Part shown: positions 1 to 8,626 of the stretch, in pieces
How the letters are laid out: the number at the start of each line of letters is the position of its first letter
How positions within the stretch are numbered: position 1 is the stretch's first letter
Source: an uncultured Lachnospiraceae bacterium
Lineage (GTDB): Bacteria; Bacillota; Clostridia; Lachnospirales; Lachnospiraceae
Reading direction: 5' to 3'
DNA: 64,000 nt
NCBI GenBank assembly: GCA_910589195.1
Contig: CAJUTC010000006.1
Location: 1 to 64,000 of the forward strand
Made by a program: the position numbers and the translations under genes
Notes under the pieces: generated by a model
What the model was told of the DNA's origin: nothing
The model's input: only the letters and a program-made list of their open reading frames with translations
Database searches by the model: none

Positions 1-144
1 CTTCCTGATTTGTTTCATCAAAACTGCAGGTATAGAATGTTACATAGTTTGATAAGAAATCAGTTCTATTTCCGGCATATGAAAAATAAGCAGAGCATAA
101 AGAAATACTGCACATATAGTAGGGTTAGCCAGTATATGATTAGT

Positions 145-180
145 ATGGAACCGTATGGAACAGAAATCATATGGAACCGT
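145..180. repeat. Direct repeats ahead of recombinase gene
   Basis: The 10-mer ATGGAACCGT occurs at 145-154 and again at 171-180, with a partial copy (ATGGAAC) at 155-161. The copies lie 26 bp apart, 43 bp before the first recombinase start. Their spacing suits a regulatory protein or recombinase binding region, but no function can be shown. Confidence 0.4.
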
Positions 181-222
181 TTGATCAGCTATAACATGTG
201 GACAGGAGATGGAAGATGAAAG

Positions 223-1683
223 ATGGCAAGGCCAAATCGCAATAATCGTGAATACCTCCCAAAATCCGAGATACCTTTGAAGCAAAAAGAATACCGTACC
301 TACCATACCGCAATTTATGCCCGGCTTTCTATTGCGGACAACAGAGGACACAAAGATTCCATTCAAAACCAGATTCTGTATCTGGAAACGTATATTAGTA
401 AAATGCCAGATTTGAAACTAACCGCCTGCTATCAGGATAATGGAGTTACCGGAACCCATTTTCAGCGTCCCGGTCTTCAAGCCATGATGGAATCGGTAAA
501 GAGAGGAGAGGTTGACTGCATTGTTGTAAAAGACCTATCCCGGCTTGGAAGAAACTATATGGAAACCGGGTCTTATTTAGAAACCATTTTTCCCTGCCTT
601 GGAATCCGGTTTATATCCGTTAATGACGACTATGACAGCATGCTGGCTACAGGAAACGAACTTTTGGCGCTTTCCCTGAAAAATTTAGCTCATCACTTCT
701 ATGCAGCGGATATTTCTGAAAAAATCCGGACTCTTTTGGCGATCAAGAAAAAAAGCGGTGTTTATTTGGGGCGGTATGGGCCTTACGGCTATAAAAAATC
801 AGCAAAAAACCCACATCAGCTAGAGATCGATGAAGAAACAGCTTCCGTAGTCCGGGAAATATTTTCCTTGCGGGCAAAAGGGGAAGGGGCGGCAAAGATC
901 GCGCGGCTTTTCAATGACAGAGGTGTGTTATCGCCTGCATCCAGACTATGCCAGATGGGTCTTTTAAAGGGATCTAATGGGGAAAAGAATGCTCTTTGGA
1001 GCGGATCCACAATTTTAGGAATTTTACAGAACCCAGTCTACTGTGGATACATAGTGGAACAAAAAACAAAACAAACAGCGTTTCCAGCGAATGGTAAGCC
1101 AACCCGGCAAAAACTTTTAAAAGACCAATGGAACTGGATCGAAGGAAAACATCTTGCGATTATTGACCGGGAAACATTTCTACGGGTACAGGACGAGTAT
1201 GAAATAAAACGGAAACGGAAAGGGGGGAAAAGTGAAAAACAGAGGGAAAATAAATTAAAAGGATTGATTTTCTGCGGCATCTGCGGTTCTGCCATGAACC
1301 GGGATCAGGGATATTACAGCAAAAAGGAAGGGAAAGTTTTGCATCGGTATATCTGTGGCAGAAAATACAAGAGGGTGAAAGGCTGTACTGCGCCCAATGT
1401 ATCAGAAGCTATGTTAGTAACCATCATAACAGAACTTATGGATCGATTGATCATGGTATTGGGGTGCCAGGAAATCTGGGAACGGTTATGCTTCCAAAAC
1501 GAAAAATTAACGAACTCCGGGAATTTGCCATGGGATTTATACAGAAGCTTAGTGGAACGGATTTTGATTTTCCCAAAGCGGGTGGAAATTAGCCTTACCT
1601 TCTGCCTGCCAATTTCGGAACAACGTGGTCTTGAGAATGTTCAGCCAGAAAAAGGAGGCACAGGTCTGTGGAAACCCAATTAA
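223..1683 (+). CDS. Large serine site-specific recombinase
   Basis: Serine recombinase of the large (TndX/TnpX-like) type, 486 residues, which cuts and rejoins DNA at attachment sites to move an element. The N-terminal resolvase domain carries the YARLS motif with the predicted nucleophile Ser36, then DSIQNQ and the conserved DLSRLGRN segment. The central recombinase domain runs to about residue 330, and a zinc ribbon (FCGICG near residue 350, then CGRKY and GC) is present. The C-terminal coiled region after the ribbon is short. A GGAAG stands 7 bases before the ATG. The stop overlaps the next recombinase by 16 bases, so the two are co-transcribed, as is common for paired recombinases of clostridial elements. 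Family assignment is secure; the element it serves is not visible and may lie to the left. Confidence 0.93.
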   Translation: MARPNRNNREYLPKSEIPLKQKEYRTYHTAIYARLSIADNRGHKDSIQNQILYLETYISKMPDLKLTACYQDNGVTGTHFQRPGLQAMMESVKRGEVDCIVVKDLSRLGRNYMETGSYLETIFPCLGIRFISVNDDYDSMLATGNELLALSLKNLAHHFYAADISEKIRTLLAIKKKSGVYLGRYGPYGYKKSAKNPHQLEIDEETASVVREIFSLRAKGEGAAKIARLFNDRGVLSPASRLCQMGLLKGSNGEKNALWSGSTILGILQNPVYCGYIVEQKTKQTAFPANGKPTRQKLLKDQWNWIEGKHLAIIDRETFLRVQDEYEIKRKRKGGKSEKQRENKLKGLIFCGICGSAMNRDQGYYSKKEGKVLHRYICGRKYKRVKGCTAPNVSEAMLVTIITELMDRLIMVLGCQEIWERLCFQNEKLTNSGNLPWDLYRSLVERILIFPKRVEISLTFCLPISEQRGLENVQPEKGGTGLWKPN

Positions 1684-2666
1684 CAGTGGCGCTTTATTTA
1701 AGGATTTCGGATGAGGATAACAAACTGCGGGAGGGCGGTGAAAGTAATAGTATTACCGGGCAAAGAATGCTGCTTCATAGCTTTATCCGCCGGCATCCGG
1801 ATTTGTCCGAAAGCCGGGTTCTTGAGATTGTTGACGACGGATACAGCGGGACAAATTTTCAGCGTCCGGGAGTTCAATCGCTGCTTGAAATGGCGGAAAA
1901 AAAAGAGATTGATTGCATTGTGGTGAAGGATTTTTCCCGGTTTGGGCGGAATTACCTGGAAACTGGGAATTATCTGGAACAGGTTTTTCCCAGGCTTGGA
2001 ATTCGGTTTCTATCTGTAAATGATTGCTTTGACAGCTTTGACCAGATAGGGGCAGCAGGTTCAATCGAAGTAGGATTTAAAAATATAATCCATGATTTTT
2101 ACAGCCGGGATCTTTCTGTTAAAATTCGGACCGGACGAAAAACAAAAGCGGAGCAAGGAAAATTTACAACGGCTTTTGCGCCTTACGGATATCAGAAAGA
2201 CCGCCAGGATCCTGGAAGATTAATCGTGGATCCAGAATGCGCTGCTTGTGTGCGCCGTATTTTTACGTTATATTTAGATGGAAAAGGGCCAGGGGCTATT
2301 GCCAAAATTCTGAACCAGGACGGGATTTTAAGCCCATTGATGGTACGTAAGAAAAGAGGTTTATCCCGGTCTGAAAAGAAGTGTGGCAGTGGTGGCGATT
2401 CTGACCGGAACCGCATCAAAAGTAGCTCTTTGTGGACAGCCGGCACCATATCCCGTATTTTGGCGGATCAGCGATATACGGGATGTGCTGTTTTTGGAAA
2501 AACGAAACCAGTGGCGGTAGGAAGTAAAAGAGGACAGGCGGTTTCTAGGGATCAGTGGATTCTGGTTCCCAATGCTCACGCCGCGATTGTCGCGCAAGAA
2601 GAATTTGACCAAGCGGCAGCAAAAATGAAACAATACAGGCGATCCTTTAACGGATCCCTATCATAA
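1668..2666 (+). CDS. Second large serine recombinase, C-terminally truncated
   Basis: A second serine recombinase, starting at GTG 1668 with AAAGGAGG at 1651-1658. The catalytic domain is intact (YLRIS with Ser14, DFSRFGRN), and the recombinase domain reaches about residue 320. The protein then stops at 332 residues, where a zinc ribbon and coiled coil would be expected; large serine recombinases normally exceed 450 residues. It is clearly related to its upstream neighbour but not a recent duplicate. Without the ribbon and coiled coil, independent attachment-site recognition is doubtful; it could act with the first protein or be decaying. Confidence 0.88.
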   Translation: METQLTVALYLRISDEDNKLREGGESNSITGQRMLLHSFIRRHPDLSESRVLEIVDDGYSGTNFQRPGVQSLLEMAEKKEIDCIVVKDFSRFGRNYLETGNYLEQVFPRLGIRFLSVNDCFDSFDQIGAAGSIEVGFKNIIHDFYSRDLSVKIRTGRKTKAEQGKFTTAFAPYGYQKDRQDPGRLIVDPECAACVRRIFTLYLDGKGPGAIAKILNQDGILSPLMVRKKRGLSRSEKKCGSGGDSDRNRIKSSSLWTAGTISRILADQRYTGCAVFGKTKPVAVGSKRGQAVSRDQWILVPNAHAAIVAQEEFDQAAAKMKQYRRSFNGSLS

Positions 2667-2740
2667 CAGCCGAATATGTAAGCCGAATTGAGAAAAAGGC
2701 ATTAGAAAAGTTAAGAAGGGAAATGGAAAGTCCAGTATAA
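2651..2740 (+). pseudogene. Possible leftover C-terminal tail of the truncated recombinase
   Basis: Just past the recombinase stop, another frame stays open for 29 codons and ends at TAA 2738-2740. It encodes a Lys/Glu-rich helical tail (VSRIEKKALEKLRREME) of the kind that ends coiled-coil domains. It has no start codon or ribosome binding site of its own. It may be the remains of the recombinase C-terminus after an internal deletion and frameshift; chance is possible at this length. Confidence 0.35.
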
Positions 2741-2749
2741 GATAAAAGG

Positions 2750-2847
2750 GCGTGCTGCAAAATGCCGGGTTCCTTCAATATGTAGTAAAGATATTGTGCG
2801 AATTTTACTATATATTGTGGAAATTCCGGAGTTTGCAGCGCTTTTTT
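2750..2847. repeat. 92-bp imperfect palindrome with T-tract
   Basis: Two arms of about 38 bases (GCGTGCTGCAAA... and ...TTTGCAGCGC) pair almost along their whole length: the outer ends match, CCGG pairs with CCGG, and CAATATGTAGTAAA pairs with TTTACTATATATTG around a short loop near 2791-2802. A TTTTTT run follows at 2842-2847. On the plus strand it would work as a very strong terminator after the recombinases. Its length is unusual for a plain terminator and resembles a MITE-like palindrome or a folded end of a mobile element. Confidence 0.7.
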
Positions 2848-3015
2848 ATATTGTCAGGAAAGTAGATAAAGGGGGGATGTTGCAGAGGCAAGCCGGATAA
2901 TGGTCTGGTTTTAAACGTCTATTTTTGGATATGAAATGAACCTGCTTTCTGGCAGTGAAAAACAACCATTGGATTCTGTCATCAATCCCTGGCGCCAAAT
3001 CCGATTTTCTATTTG

Positions 3016-3045
3016 TTGAAAAGATTTCAAGTGATAGCGTATAAT
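3016..3045 (+). promoter_or_regulatory. Sigma-A promoter for the PTS EIICB gene
   Basis: TTGAAA at 3016-3021 and TATAAT at 3040-3045 are separated by 18 bases. The -35 box is the left half of an inverted repeat (TTGAAA ... TTTCAA, 3016-3030), which could be a regulator site. Confidence 0.65.
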
Positions 3046-3060
3046 AAAAATCATCAAGAG

Positions 3061-3082
3061 AAAAGGATTGGCCAATCCTTTT
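3061..3082. promoter_or_regulatory. Perfect 22-bp palindrome in the PTS leader
   Basis: The sequence AAAAGGATTGG is followed directly by its exact reverse complement, with no spacer. It starts about 10 bases past the expected transcript start of the EIICB gene and ends 61 bases before its ATG. A dyad in this position is a good operator candidate for a repressor. As RNA it would fold poorly at the tip, which favours a DNA-level site. Confidence 0.55.
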
Positions 3083-3143
3083 CCAAATCAGAGAAAGAAA
3101 TCGGAACGTAAAATCGGAATGAACGGAAGGAAGGAAAGTGAAT

Positions 3144-4562
3144 ATGAAACAAAAAGTACAGTTATTTGGCCGCACGCTAAGTGCCATGGTAATGCCGAAT
3201 ATCGGCGCCTTTATCACATGGGGCTTTATCGCCGCCCTGTTTATTGCCACAGGCTGGCTTCCCAATGAAAAATTTGCTGCGTTGGTAGGGCCCATGTCTT
3301 CCCAGCTTCTTCCGCTGTTAATTGCATTTACCGGCGGATATAATGTAAGCGGGCACAGAGGAGGCGTTTTGGCAGCCATAACAACTATGGGTCTAATTGT
3401 AGGTTCCGATATCCCTATGTTTTTGGGCGCGATGATTATGGGGCCTTTATGTGGCTTCCTGATGAAAAAATTTGACGCGGCGATAGAAGGAAAAGTAAAA
3501 GCCGGATTTGAGATGCTGGTGAATAATTTTTCCATCGGTATTATCGGCCTGATCCTGGTTCTTTTGGCGGTTCAAGTAATCTCCCCGGTGGTTCAGGTAT
3601 TAAATAACGCATTAGCAGCAGGTGTTAATTTCTTTGTAACCAACCACCTTCTGCCGTTTACCAGCGTTTTGATTGAGCCGGCAAAGATTTTGTTCTTAAA
3701 CAATGCGATTAACCACGGGATCTTAACTCCCATGGGTTCCCAGCAGGTAAATGATATCGGAAAATCGCTCTTGTTTTTGCTGGAAGCAAATCCAGGCCCT
3801 GGACTTGGGGTGTTGCTGGCATATTGCCTGGCTGGAAAGGGTTCTGCCAAGGGAAGCGCGCCTGGCGCGGTGATTATTCACTTTTTTGGAGGGATCCATG
3901 AGATTTATTTCCCCTATATTTTAATGAATCCGCTGCTTGTGGTATCGGTAATTTGCGGCGGGGCAGTGGGAATTTTAGTGGAAACTATTTTTGGGGCAGG
4001 TTTAACTGGCGCAGCGGCCCCTGGCAGTATTTTGGCTATTTTAGCTATGACGGCACATGATTCCTATATTGGCGTATGCTTAGGTGTGGCAGCAGCGGCA
4101 GCCGTATCATTTGCGCTTTCCATGGTAATTTTAAAAGTTGCGGGAAAAGAGGAGAATTTAGAAGCGGCGGCAGCCCAAACAAAAGCGATGAAGGCAGCGT
4201 CCAAAGGGGCTGAGGCAGAAGGTGCATCTTTGGCTTCTGGCAAGAAATCAGTAGGCGAAGGAAGAAGCGAGGGAAAAGTGGAATTTATTGTATTTGCCTG
4301 TGACGCAGGTATGGGTTCTAGTGCTATGGGAGCTACTGTTTTAAAGAAAAAATTGAAAGAAGCTGGATTAGAGAGCATACGGGTACAGCACGCTCCCGTA
4401 TCCTCAATCCCGAAGGAAGCCCAAGTTGTGGTTACTCATGAAGAGCTTGGCCCCCGTGCGGCTGCAAGCAATCCGAAAGCAGAATTAATATTAATTCATA
4501 ATTTTCTTGCCGCTCCTGAGTATGATGTGCTGGTAGAGGATTTAAAGAAGAGGAACCTCTGA
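3144..4562 (+). CDS. mtlA: Mannitol-family PTS transporter, EIICB
   Basis: Membrane permease and phosphoryl donor of a mannitol-type (Fru family) phosphotransferase system: it imports a hexitol or related sugar and phosphorylates it. The EIIC part (residues 1 to about 335) has the family segments AMVMPNIGAFITWG, GGIHEIYFPYI and several membrane helices. After an Ala/Lys/Glu-rich linker, the EIIB domain (about 377-472) has the phospho-cysteine loop FACDAGMGSSAMGA. EIIA is encoded separately at 7022. ATG 3144 is chosen over GTG 3138 because of the AAGGAAAG just ahead. Substrate is not certain: the neighbouring enzymes are not a standard mannitol set. Confidence 0.9.
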   Translation: MKQKVQLFGRTLSAMVMPNIGAFITWGFIAALFIATGWLPNEKFAALVGPMSSQLLPLLIAFTGGYNVSGHRGGVLAAITTMGLIVGSDIPMFLGAMIMGPLCGFLMKKFDAAIEGKVKAGFEMLVNNFSIGIIGLILVLLAVQVISPVVQVLNNALAAGVNFFVTNHLLPFTSVLIEPAKILFLNNAINHGILTPMGSQQVNDIGKSLLFLLEANPGPGLGVLLAYCLAGKGSAKGSAPGAVIIHFFGGIHEIYFPYILMNPLLVVSVICGGAVGILVETIFGAGLTGAAAPGSILAILAMTAHDSYIGVCLGVAAAAAVSFALSMVILKVAGKEENLEAAAAQTKAMKAASKGAEAEGASLASGKKSVGEGRSEGKVEFIVFACDAGMGSSAMGATVLKKKLKEAGLESIRVQHAPVSSIPKEAQVVVTHEELGPRAAASNPKAELILIHNFLAAPEYDVLVEDLKKRNL

Positions 4563-4593
4563 TTATGAAAAGGAAAAATTGATACGATACAAT

Positions 4594-4642
4594 ATGCCGC
4601 CGTCCCGGTGATTGTTCAATGGGACGGGTTTTGGCATTTTTT
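4594..4642 (+). terminator. Terminator after EIICB gene
   Basis: CCGTCCC (4600-4606) pairs with GGGACGG (4621-4627); an outer ATGCC/GGCAT pair extends the stem and a T-run ends at 4642. It separates the permease gene from the regulator gene. Confidence 0.7.
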
Positions 4643-4693
4643 GATAAAACAAAGGATGCTGTGCCGGAACGCGCACATGGGACGGAGGAAAAG

Positions 4694-6862
4694 ATGAGGG
4701 AAATTAAAGTGGATTTTTCTTCCAGAATGCAGCAGATTCTAAAAATTCTTTTAAAGCAAAACGGGGCGGTTCCAGTTAAGATTTTGGCAGAGCAGATGGG
4801 AATCAGTAAGCGGACAGTTCAAAGAGAATTGGAAACAATCGCTCGTCCGCTTAAAAAATATGGTTTGGAATTTTGCTCAAAAGCTGGAAGCGGAGTATGG
4901 CTGGAAGGGGAAGCTGCTGATAAGGAAAGGATGCTATCTCTGTTAGAAGCAGAAGACGGGTTGGATATAACGGATAAAGCAGAGCGGAGAAAACGGCTGG
5001 TTTTAGAAATTTTAAAGGACAAGACTGTAAAGAAACTTTACTATTACAGCCAGCTTTTTGGCGTTAGTGAGGCTACCATAAGCACCGATCTCGAATCTGT
5101 AGAAGGATGGCTGTCCGATTTTGGCCTAAAGGTAGTCCGCAAACCGGGGCTTGGGATTTGTATCGATGGAAATGAAGGAAATTTCCGGCAGGCACTTCGG
5201 GCTTTTATTGATGAGAATATGAATTCTGCCATTGTCCGGAATATGTATACCAGCACAGGGGAAGACCCGGCAGACTCCCAGGGACAACATCGGTTAGAAA
5301 CGGGACAGGGCTGCCAGATTTTAAAGCTGGTAGAAGATCAAAGTGATAAGAATATCTACCGGGTGCTGGATGAAGGGATTATGAAGCGGGTGATTTCCAG
5401 CCTTCACCGGGTAACGGATAAGCGGCTTAGGAACTTGACAGAACAGTCGTATACCGGTTTGGTGATTCATGTAACAATAGCCGTAAACCGGATTCTAAAA
5501 CAGGAATTGATGGAGGAAAACCCAAAACTGTTAGAGAATATGGAGCAGGATGAGGATTTCCGCCTGGCAAACCAGATTATACGCCAGTTGGAACAAGAAT
5601 TCCAGGTATCCATCCCACGGGAGGAAACCGCTTATATCTGCCTGCATATTAAGGGCGCTAAGGTGCAGCAGTATGAGGGTGACGGCGTTTCCAGGGAAAT
5701 GATCCAAGAATACCGGGAACTTTGGGATTTGGTAAATGAGATGATTGACCGATACGATCCGGAGGTGGCGTATGCCCTGAAACAGGATGAAGAATTTGTT
5801 GTCTGGGGGTTAGTGGCTCATCTGCAGCCTACATTGATCCGCCTTTCAAATCATATGGCTATTCAAAATCCTCTATTGGAACATATTAAAACAGAATATG
5901 GGGAAACTTATGAGCGATGTGTTAATGTGGCAAACGTAATTAAGGAACGGTATGGCTATGAGGTTCCAGAGGCGGAAATCGGTTTTTTAGCAATTCATTT
6001 CGGAGCGGCCATGGTGCGATTGGAAAACCGCCATGAAAATAAAAGGAAGGTGCTGATCGGGGTGGTCTGTGCCAGCGGAGTCGGTATTTCCAGGCTGATG
6101 GTATCAAAGCTGGATCGCTATTTTTCCGATGGGGCAGAGATTCGGGCATTTGGAACCTTTGATTTAAGTCCCTATGTGCTGGAGCGGTTGGATTTTCTGA
6201 TTTCCACCCTGCCGCTTCAGGAAGAGATTGAAAGCGTTTTGGTTAGTCCCCTTTTGACAGATGACGATATCGACCGGATCCGAAGGAGGATAAGCTATTA
6301 TGCCAGGATGCCTCAAAAACAGTCTGGAGAAGATGGATTCACCAGGCAGCTAGAGCAGGTGAATTTTATAGCGACACAGATAAAACGTATGATTCAGGAA
6401 ATGGGATATCTTTTGGTCAGCCCGGAGATTTCATTTCCGGAATTATTACTGGCAATCAGCGAGATGCTGTCACTTTACCATGACAGGCGGCATCAGATTC
6501 AGGAGGATTTGACAAAAAGGGAACGGCTTGGCAGCCAGGTGTTTGCCGAGTTTGGCTTTGCTCTTCTCCATGCGAAAACCAAAGGAGTAGGAAAGCCAAG
6601 CTTTTCCGTATGCCAGACAAAAGGATTCCTGCCATTTCAAGACGCTTATTTTAAGGGAATTTCTGTAGTGATTGTTATGCTATTGCCAGAAGATGAACAT
6701 ATTGAAGAAAATAGGGAAATACTTGGTTTCTTAAGTGAAACATTAGTAGAAGAATATGAATTCTTGGATACGGTATCAGGTGGCAGCAAAGAGGAGATCC
6801 AGGGGATCTTGTCAAAATACTTGAAAAAGTTTTTTAACCAATATTTAGACCGGGTATCATGA
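4694..6862 (+). CDS. MtlR/LicR-type PTS-regulated transcriptional activator
   Basis: Multidomain regulator of PTS operons (722 residues) whose activity is set by phosphorylation from PTS proteins. The order is: N-terminal helix-turn-helix domains (MQQILKILLKQNGAVPVKIL, then KRTVQREL), two PRD domains (about 190-400), an EIIB-like domain with the Cys loop VVCASGVGISRLM (about 450), and a C-terminal EIIA-like domain with the candidate His in FALLHAKT. ATG 4694 is preferred, with GGAGGAA at 4684-4690; a longer frame opens within the terminator upstream. It sits between the EIICB and EIIA genes, so it probably controls this locus, including the promoters at 3016 and 6954. Confidence 0.88.
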   Translation: MREIKVDFSSRMQQILKILLKQNGAVPVKILAEQMGISKRTVQRELETIARPLKKYGLEFCSKAGSGVWLEGEAADKERMLSLLEAEDGLDITDKAERRKRLVLEILKDKTVKKLYYYSQLFGVSEATISTDLESVEGWLSDFGLKVVRKPGLGICIDGNEGNFRQALRAFIDENMNSAIVRNMYTSTGEDPADSQGQHRLETGQGCQILKLVEDQSDKNIYRVLDEGIMKRVISSLHRVTDKRLRNLTEQSYTGLVIHVTIAVNRILKQELMEENPKLLENMEQDEDFRLANQIIRQLEQEFQVSIPREETAYICLHIKGAKVQQYEGDGVSREMIQEYRELWDLVNEMIDRYDPEVAYALKQDEEFVVWGLVAHLQPTLIRLSNHMAIQNPLLEHIKTEYGETYERCVNVANVIKERYGYEVPEAEIGFLAIHFGAAMVRLENRHENKRKVLIGVVCASGVGISRLMVSKLDRYFSDGAEIRAFGTFDLSPYVLERLDFLISTLPLQEEIESVLVSPLLTDDDIDRIRRRISYYARMPQKQSGEDGFTRQLEQVNFIATQIKRMIQEMGYLLVSPEISFPELLLAISEMLSLYHDRRHQIQEDLTKRERLGSQVFAEFGFALLHAKTKGVGKPSFSVCQTKGFLPFQDAYFKGISVVIVMLLPEDEHIEENREILGFLSETLVEEYEFLDTVSGGSKEEIQGILSKYLKKFFNQYLDRVS

Positions 6863-6864
6863 CA

Positions 6865-6878
6865 CTAGCGTGCTGACC
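6865..6878. repeat. Short dispersed repeat CTAGCGTGCTGACC (copy 1)
   Basis: The 14-mer recurs with one change at 10185-10198. Here it is also the left arm of a hairpin: GTGCTG (6870-6875) pairs with CAGCAC (6891-6896). It lies just after the regulator gene stop and may help to end transcription, although no T-run follows. Confidence 0.45.
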
Positions 6879-6953
6879 AGATATCTGCGGACAGCACACC
6901 AGGTTCATGGAATTTGTCACTATCGGTTGGCGTCAAATGCTCGTTTCTTTTCA

Positions 6954-6982
6954 TTGAAACGCAACAATTCTGATTTTATAAT
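6954..6982 (+). promoter_or_regulatory. Sigma-A promoter for EIIA-kinase-dehydrogenase genes
   Basis: TTGAAA at 6954-6959 and a perfect TATAAT at 6977-6982, 17 bases apart, 40 bases before the EIIA ATG. Confidence 0.75.
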
Positions 6983-7021
6983 AAAAACATAAAGTCAACC
7001 GCAAGAATAAGGAGGTTAAGT

Positions 7022-7543
7022 ATGTTCGGCTTTGGGAAAAAGAAAAAAGAGGAAGCAGGATTAGAAAAACAGGGCGTGGGTACAGGCGTGATTCCTCCAA
7101 AAGCAGAGAAACCACAGCTTTTGGAAATGAAGAATATTTTGCTAGATTGCAGGGCAAAGTCTAAAGAGGAAGTAATCCGGGAAATGGGGAAAATCCTTTG
7201 CGACAGCGGATATGTAAATGAGTCTTATGCTGAGGCTATGTTGAAACGTGAGCTATCGTTTCCAACTAATATTGGAAATGGCATCGCCCTTCCCCATGGA
7301 GTGGAGGAAGCTAAAAAGGATATTAAGCACTCCGGAATCGCGGTTATGGTATTTCCGGAAGGAACCAATTGGGGCAGTGAGGATGTAAAGCTGGTAATTG
7401 GAATTGCGGGAGTAGGAGAAGATCATCTGGAAATTTTAAGTATTATTGCAGAGAGGATGTCAGATCCGGATGCGGTGGAAAAGGTGATATCCGGCAGCAA
7501 GGAAGAAATTTACCGCACCTTTACAGAGAAAGGGGAAGAGTAA
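7022..7543 (+). CDS. mtlF: Mannitol/fructose-family PTS EIIA protein
   Basis: Cytoplasmic phosphocarrier that passes phosphate from HPr to the EIIB domain of the permease at 3144. The core EIIA fold spans about residues 33-170, with the phosphorylated histidine in GIALPHGV (His92) and the family segment FPTNIGNG just before. The first 32 residues are a Lys-rich extension (FGFGKKKKEE) not needed for the fold. AGGAGG stands 6 bases before the start. The kinase gene starts directly after the stop codon, so the two are translated together. The mtlF name is by family; the substrate is open. Confidence 0.88.
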   Translation: MFGFGKKKKEEAGLEKQGVGTGVIPPKAEKPQLLEMKNILLDCRAKSKEEVIREMGKILCDSGYVNESYAEAMLKRELSFPTNIGNGIALPHGVEEAKKDIKHSGIAVMVFPEGTNWGSEDVKLVIGIAGVGEDHLEILSIIAERMSDPDAVEKVISGSKEEIYRTFTEKGEE

Positions 7544-8476
7544 ATGATTATAACAGTGACAATGAACCCGGCAATTGATAAAACCATAGATATTGAGCGG
7601 CTGGAGCGAGGCGGTCTAAACCGGATTAAAAATGTGGAGATGGATGCAGGGGGAAAAGGAATTAACGTTTCGAAAACTATCCATGCCTTGGGAGGAAACA
7701 GCCTGGCAACCGGATTTTTAGGAGGAAAAGCCGGGGAGATGATTGAAGGCGTCTTAAAAAAGTACGGAATCCAAACAGACTTTATCTATGTGGACGGCGA
7801 AACCAGAACCAATACGAAAGTGGTTGAAGCGCTGGGCGAAGTAACCGAATTAAATGAACCAGGGCCCGTGGTAACGAAAGAGCAAGTTGAGGGGCTGCTT
7901 GAAAAATTGGAAGGCTACGCAGGGGCGGATACTCTGGTGGTATTAGCAGGAAGTATTCCCAAAGGCGTGGATCAGACAATATATCAAGAAATTACGGAGC
8001 GTGTTCACAAAAAAGGCGGAAAGGTTTTAATGGATGCAGATGGGGAGCTGTTTATTCAAGGACTGAAAGCCAGACCAGATATGATTAAGCCCAACCGGGC
8101 AGAGCTGGAAGCGTACTACCACCTGGATTACCGGGCATCAGAAAATGAGCTGGTATCCATGGGGAAGCGGCTGTTGGCAAATGGAAGCAGCCTGGCAGCG
8201 ATTTCATTAGGTCAGATGGGAGCGTTATTTTTAAGCGAAGGCAAGGCGGTTCGCTGCCCGGGTCTGTCTGTGAAAGCACACTCTACCGTAGGGGCGGGAG
8301 ATGCCATGGTGGCAGCCCTGGCTTATAGCTGGGATCAGAAGCTGTCGTTTGAAGAAACCATACGGCTTGGCATGGCAGCTTCAGCAGGAGCGGTTACTAC
8401 TATAGGAACAAAACCTCCGGCAAGAGAACTGGTAGACCAATTAGCAAAACAGGTAACAACGGAAACCGTTTTATGA
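7544..8476 (+). CDS. fruK: 1-phosphofructokinase family sugar-phosphate kinase
   Basis: PfkB-family kinase of the FruK/LacC branch (310 residues), converting fructose 1-phosphate or tagatose 6-phosphate to the bisphosphate with ATP. It shows the N-terminal signature TVTMNPAIDKTID, the GGKGINVSKTIHALGG glycine motif and the C-terminal catalytic loop STVGAGDAMVAAL with the base Asp. It is immediately downstream of EIIA. FruK and tagatose-6-phosphate kinase cannot be separated by eye; the nearby sugar-alcohol-phosphate dehydrogenase leaves both possible. No aldolase gene is nearby. Confidence 0.87.
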   Translation: MIITVTMNPAIDKTIDIERLERGGLNRIKNVEMDAGGKGINVSKTIHALGGNSLATGFLGGKAGEMIEGVLKKYGIQTDFIYVDGETRTNTKVVEALGEVTELNEPGPVVTKEQVEGLLEKLEGYAGADTLVVLAGSIPKGVDQTIYQEITERVHKKGGKVLMDADGELFIQGLKARPDMIKPNRAELEAYYHLDYRASENELVSMGKRLLANGSSLAAISLGQMGALFLSEGKAVRCPGLSVKAHSTVGAGDAMVAALAYSWDQKLSFEETIRLGMAASAGAVTTIGTKPPARELVDQLAKQVTTETVL

Positions 8477-8626
8477 TTGTGAAAGCATTGTGAGAGCAGA
8501 ATGGGGAAACTAATGCGGTTCTGTTCACAATTGATATATGAGGGAGTATTGAATATAAACAGATTGGCAGCCAGTTCCAATGGGCATTTGAACGTGTAGA
8601 AGAAAATAGAAAAGGAGAATGGTTTG

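Noticed and set aside
2846..3535. Minus-strand frame of 229 codons opposite the EIICB gene
   Set aside because: Antisense shadow of a clearly coding EIICB gene and its leader; no family resemblance.
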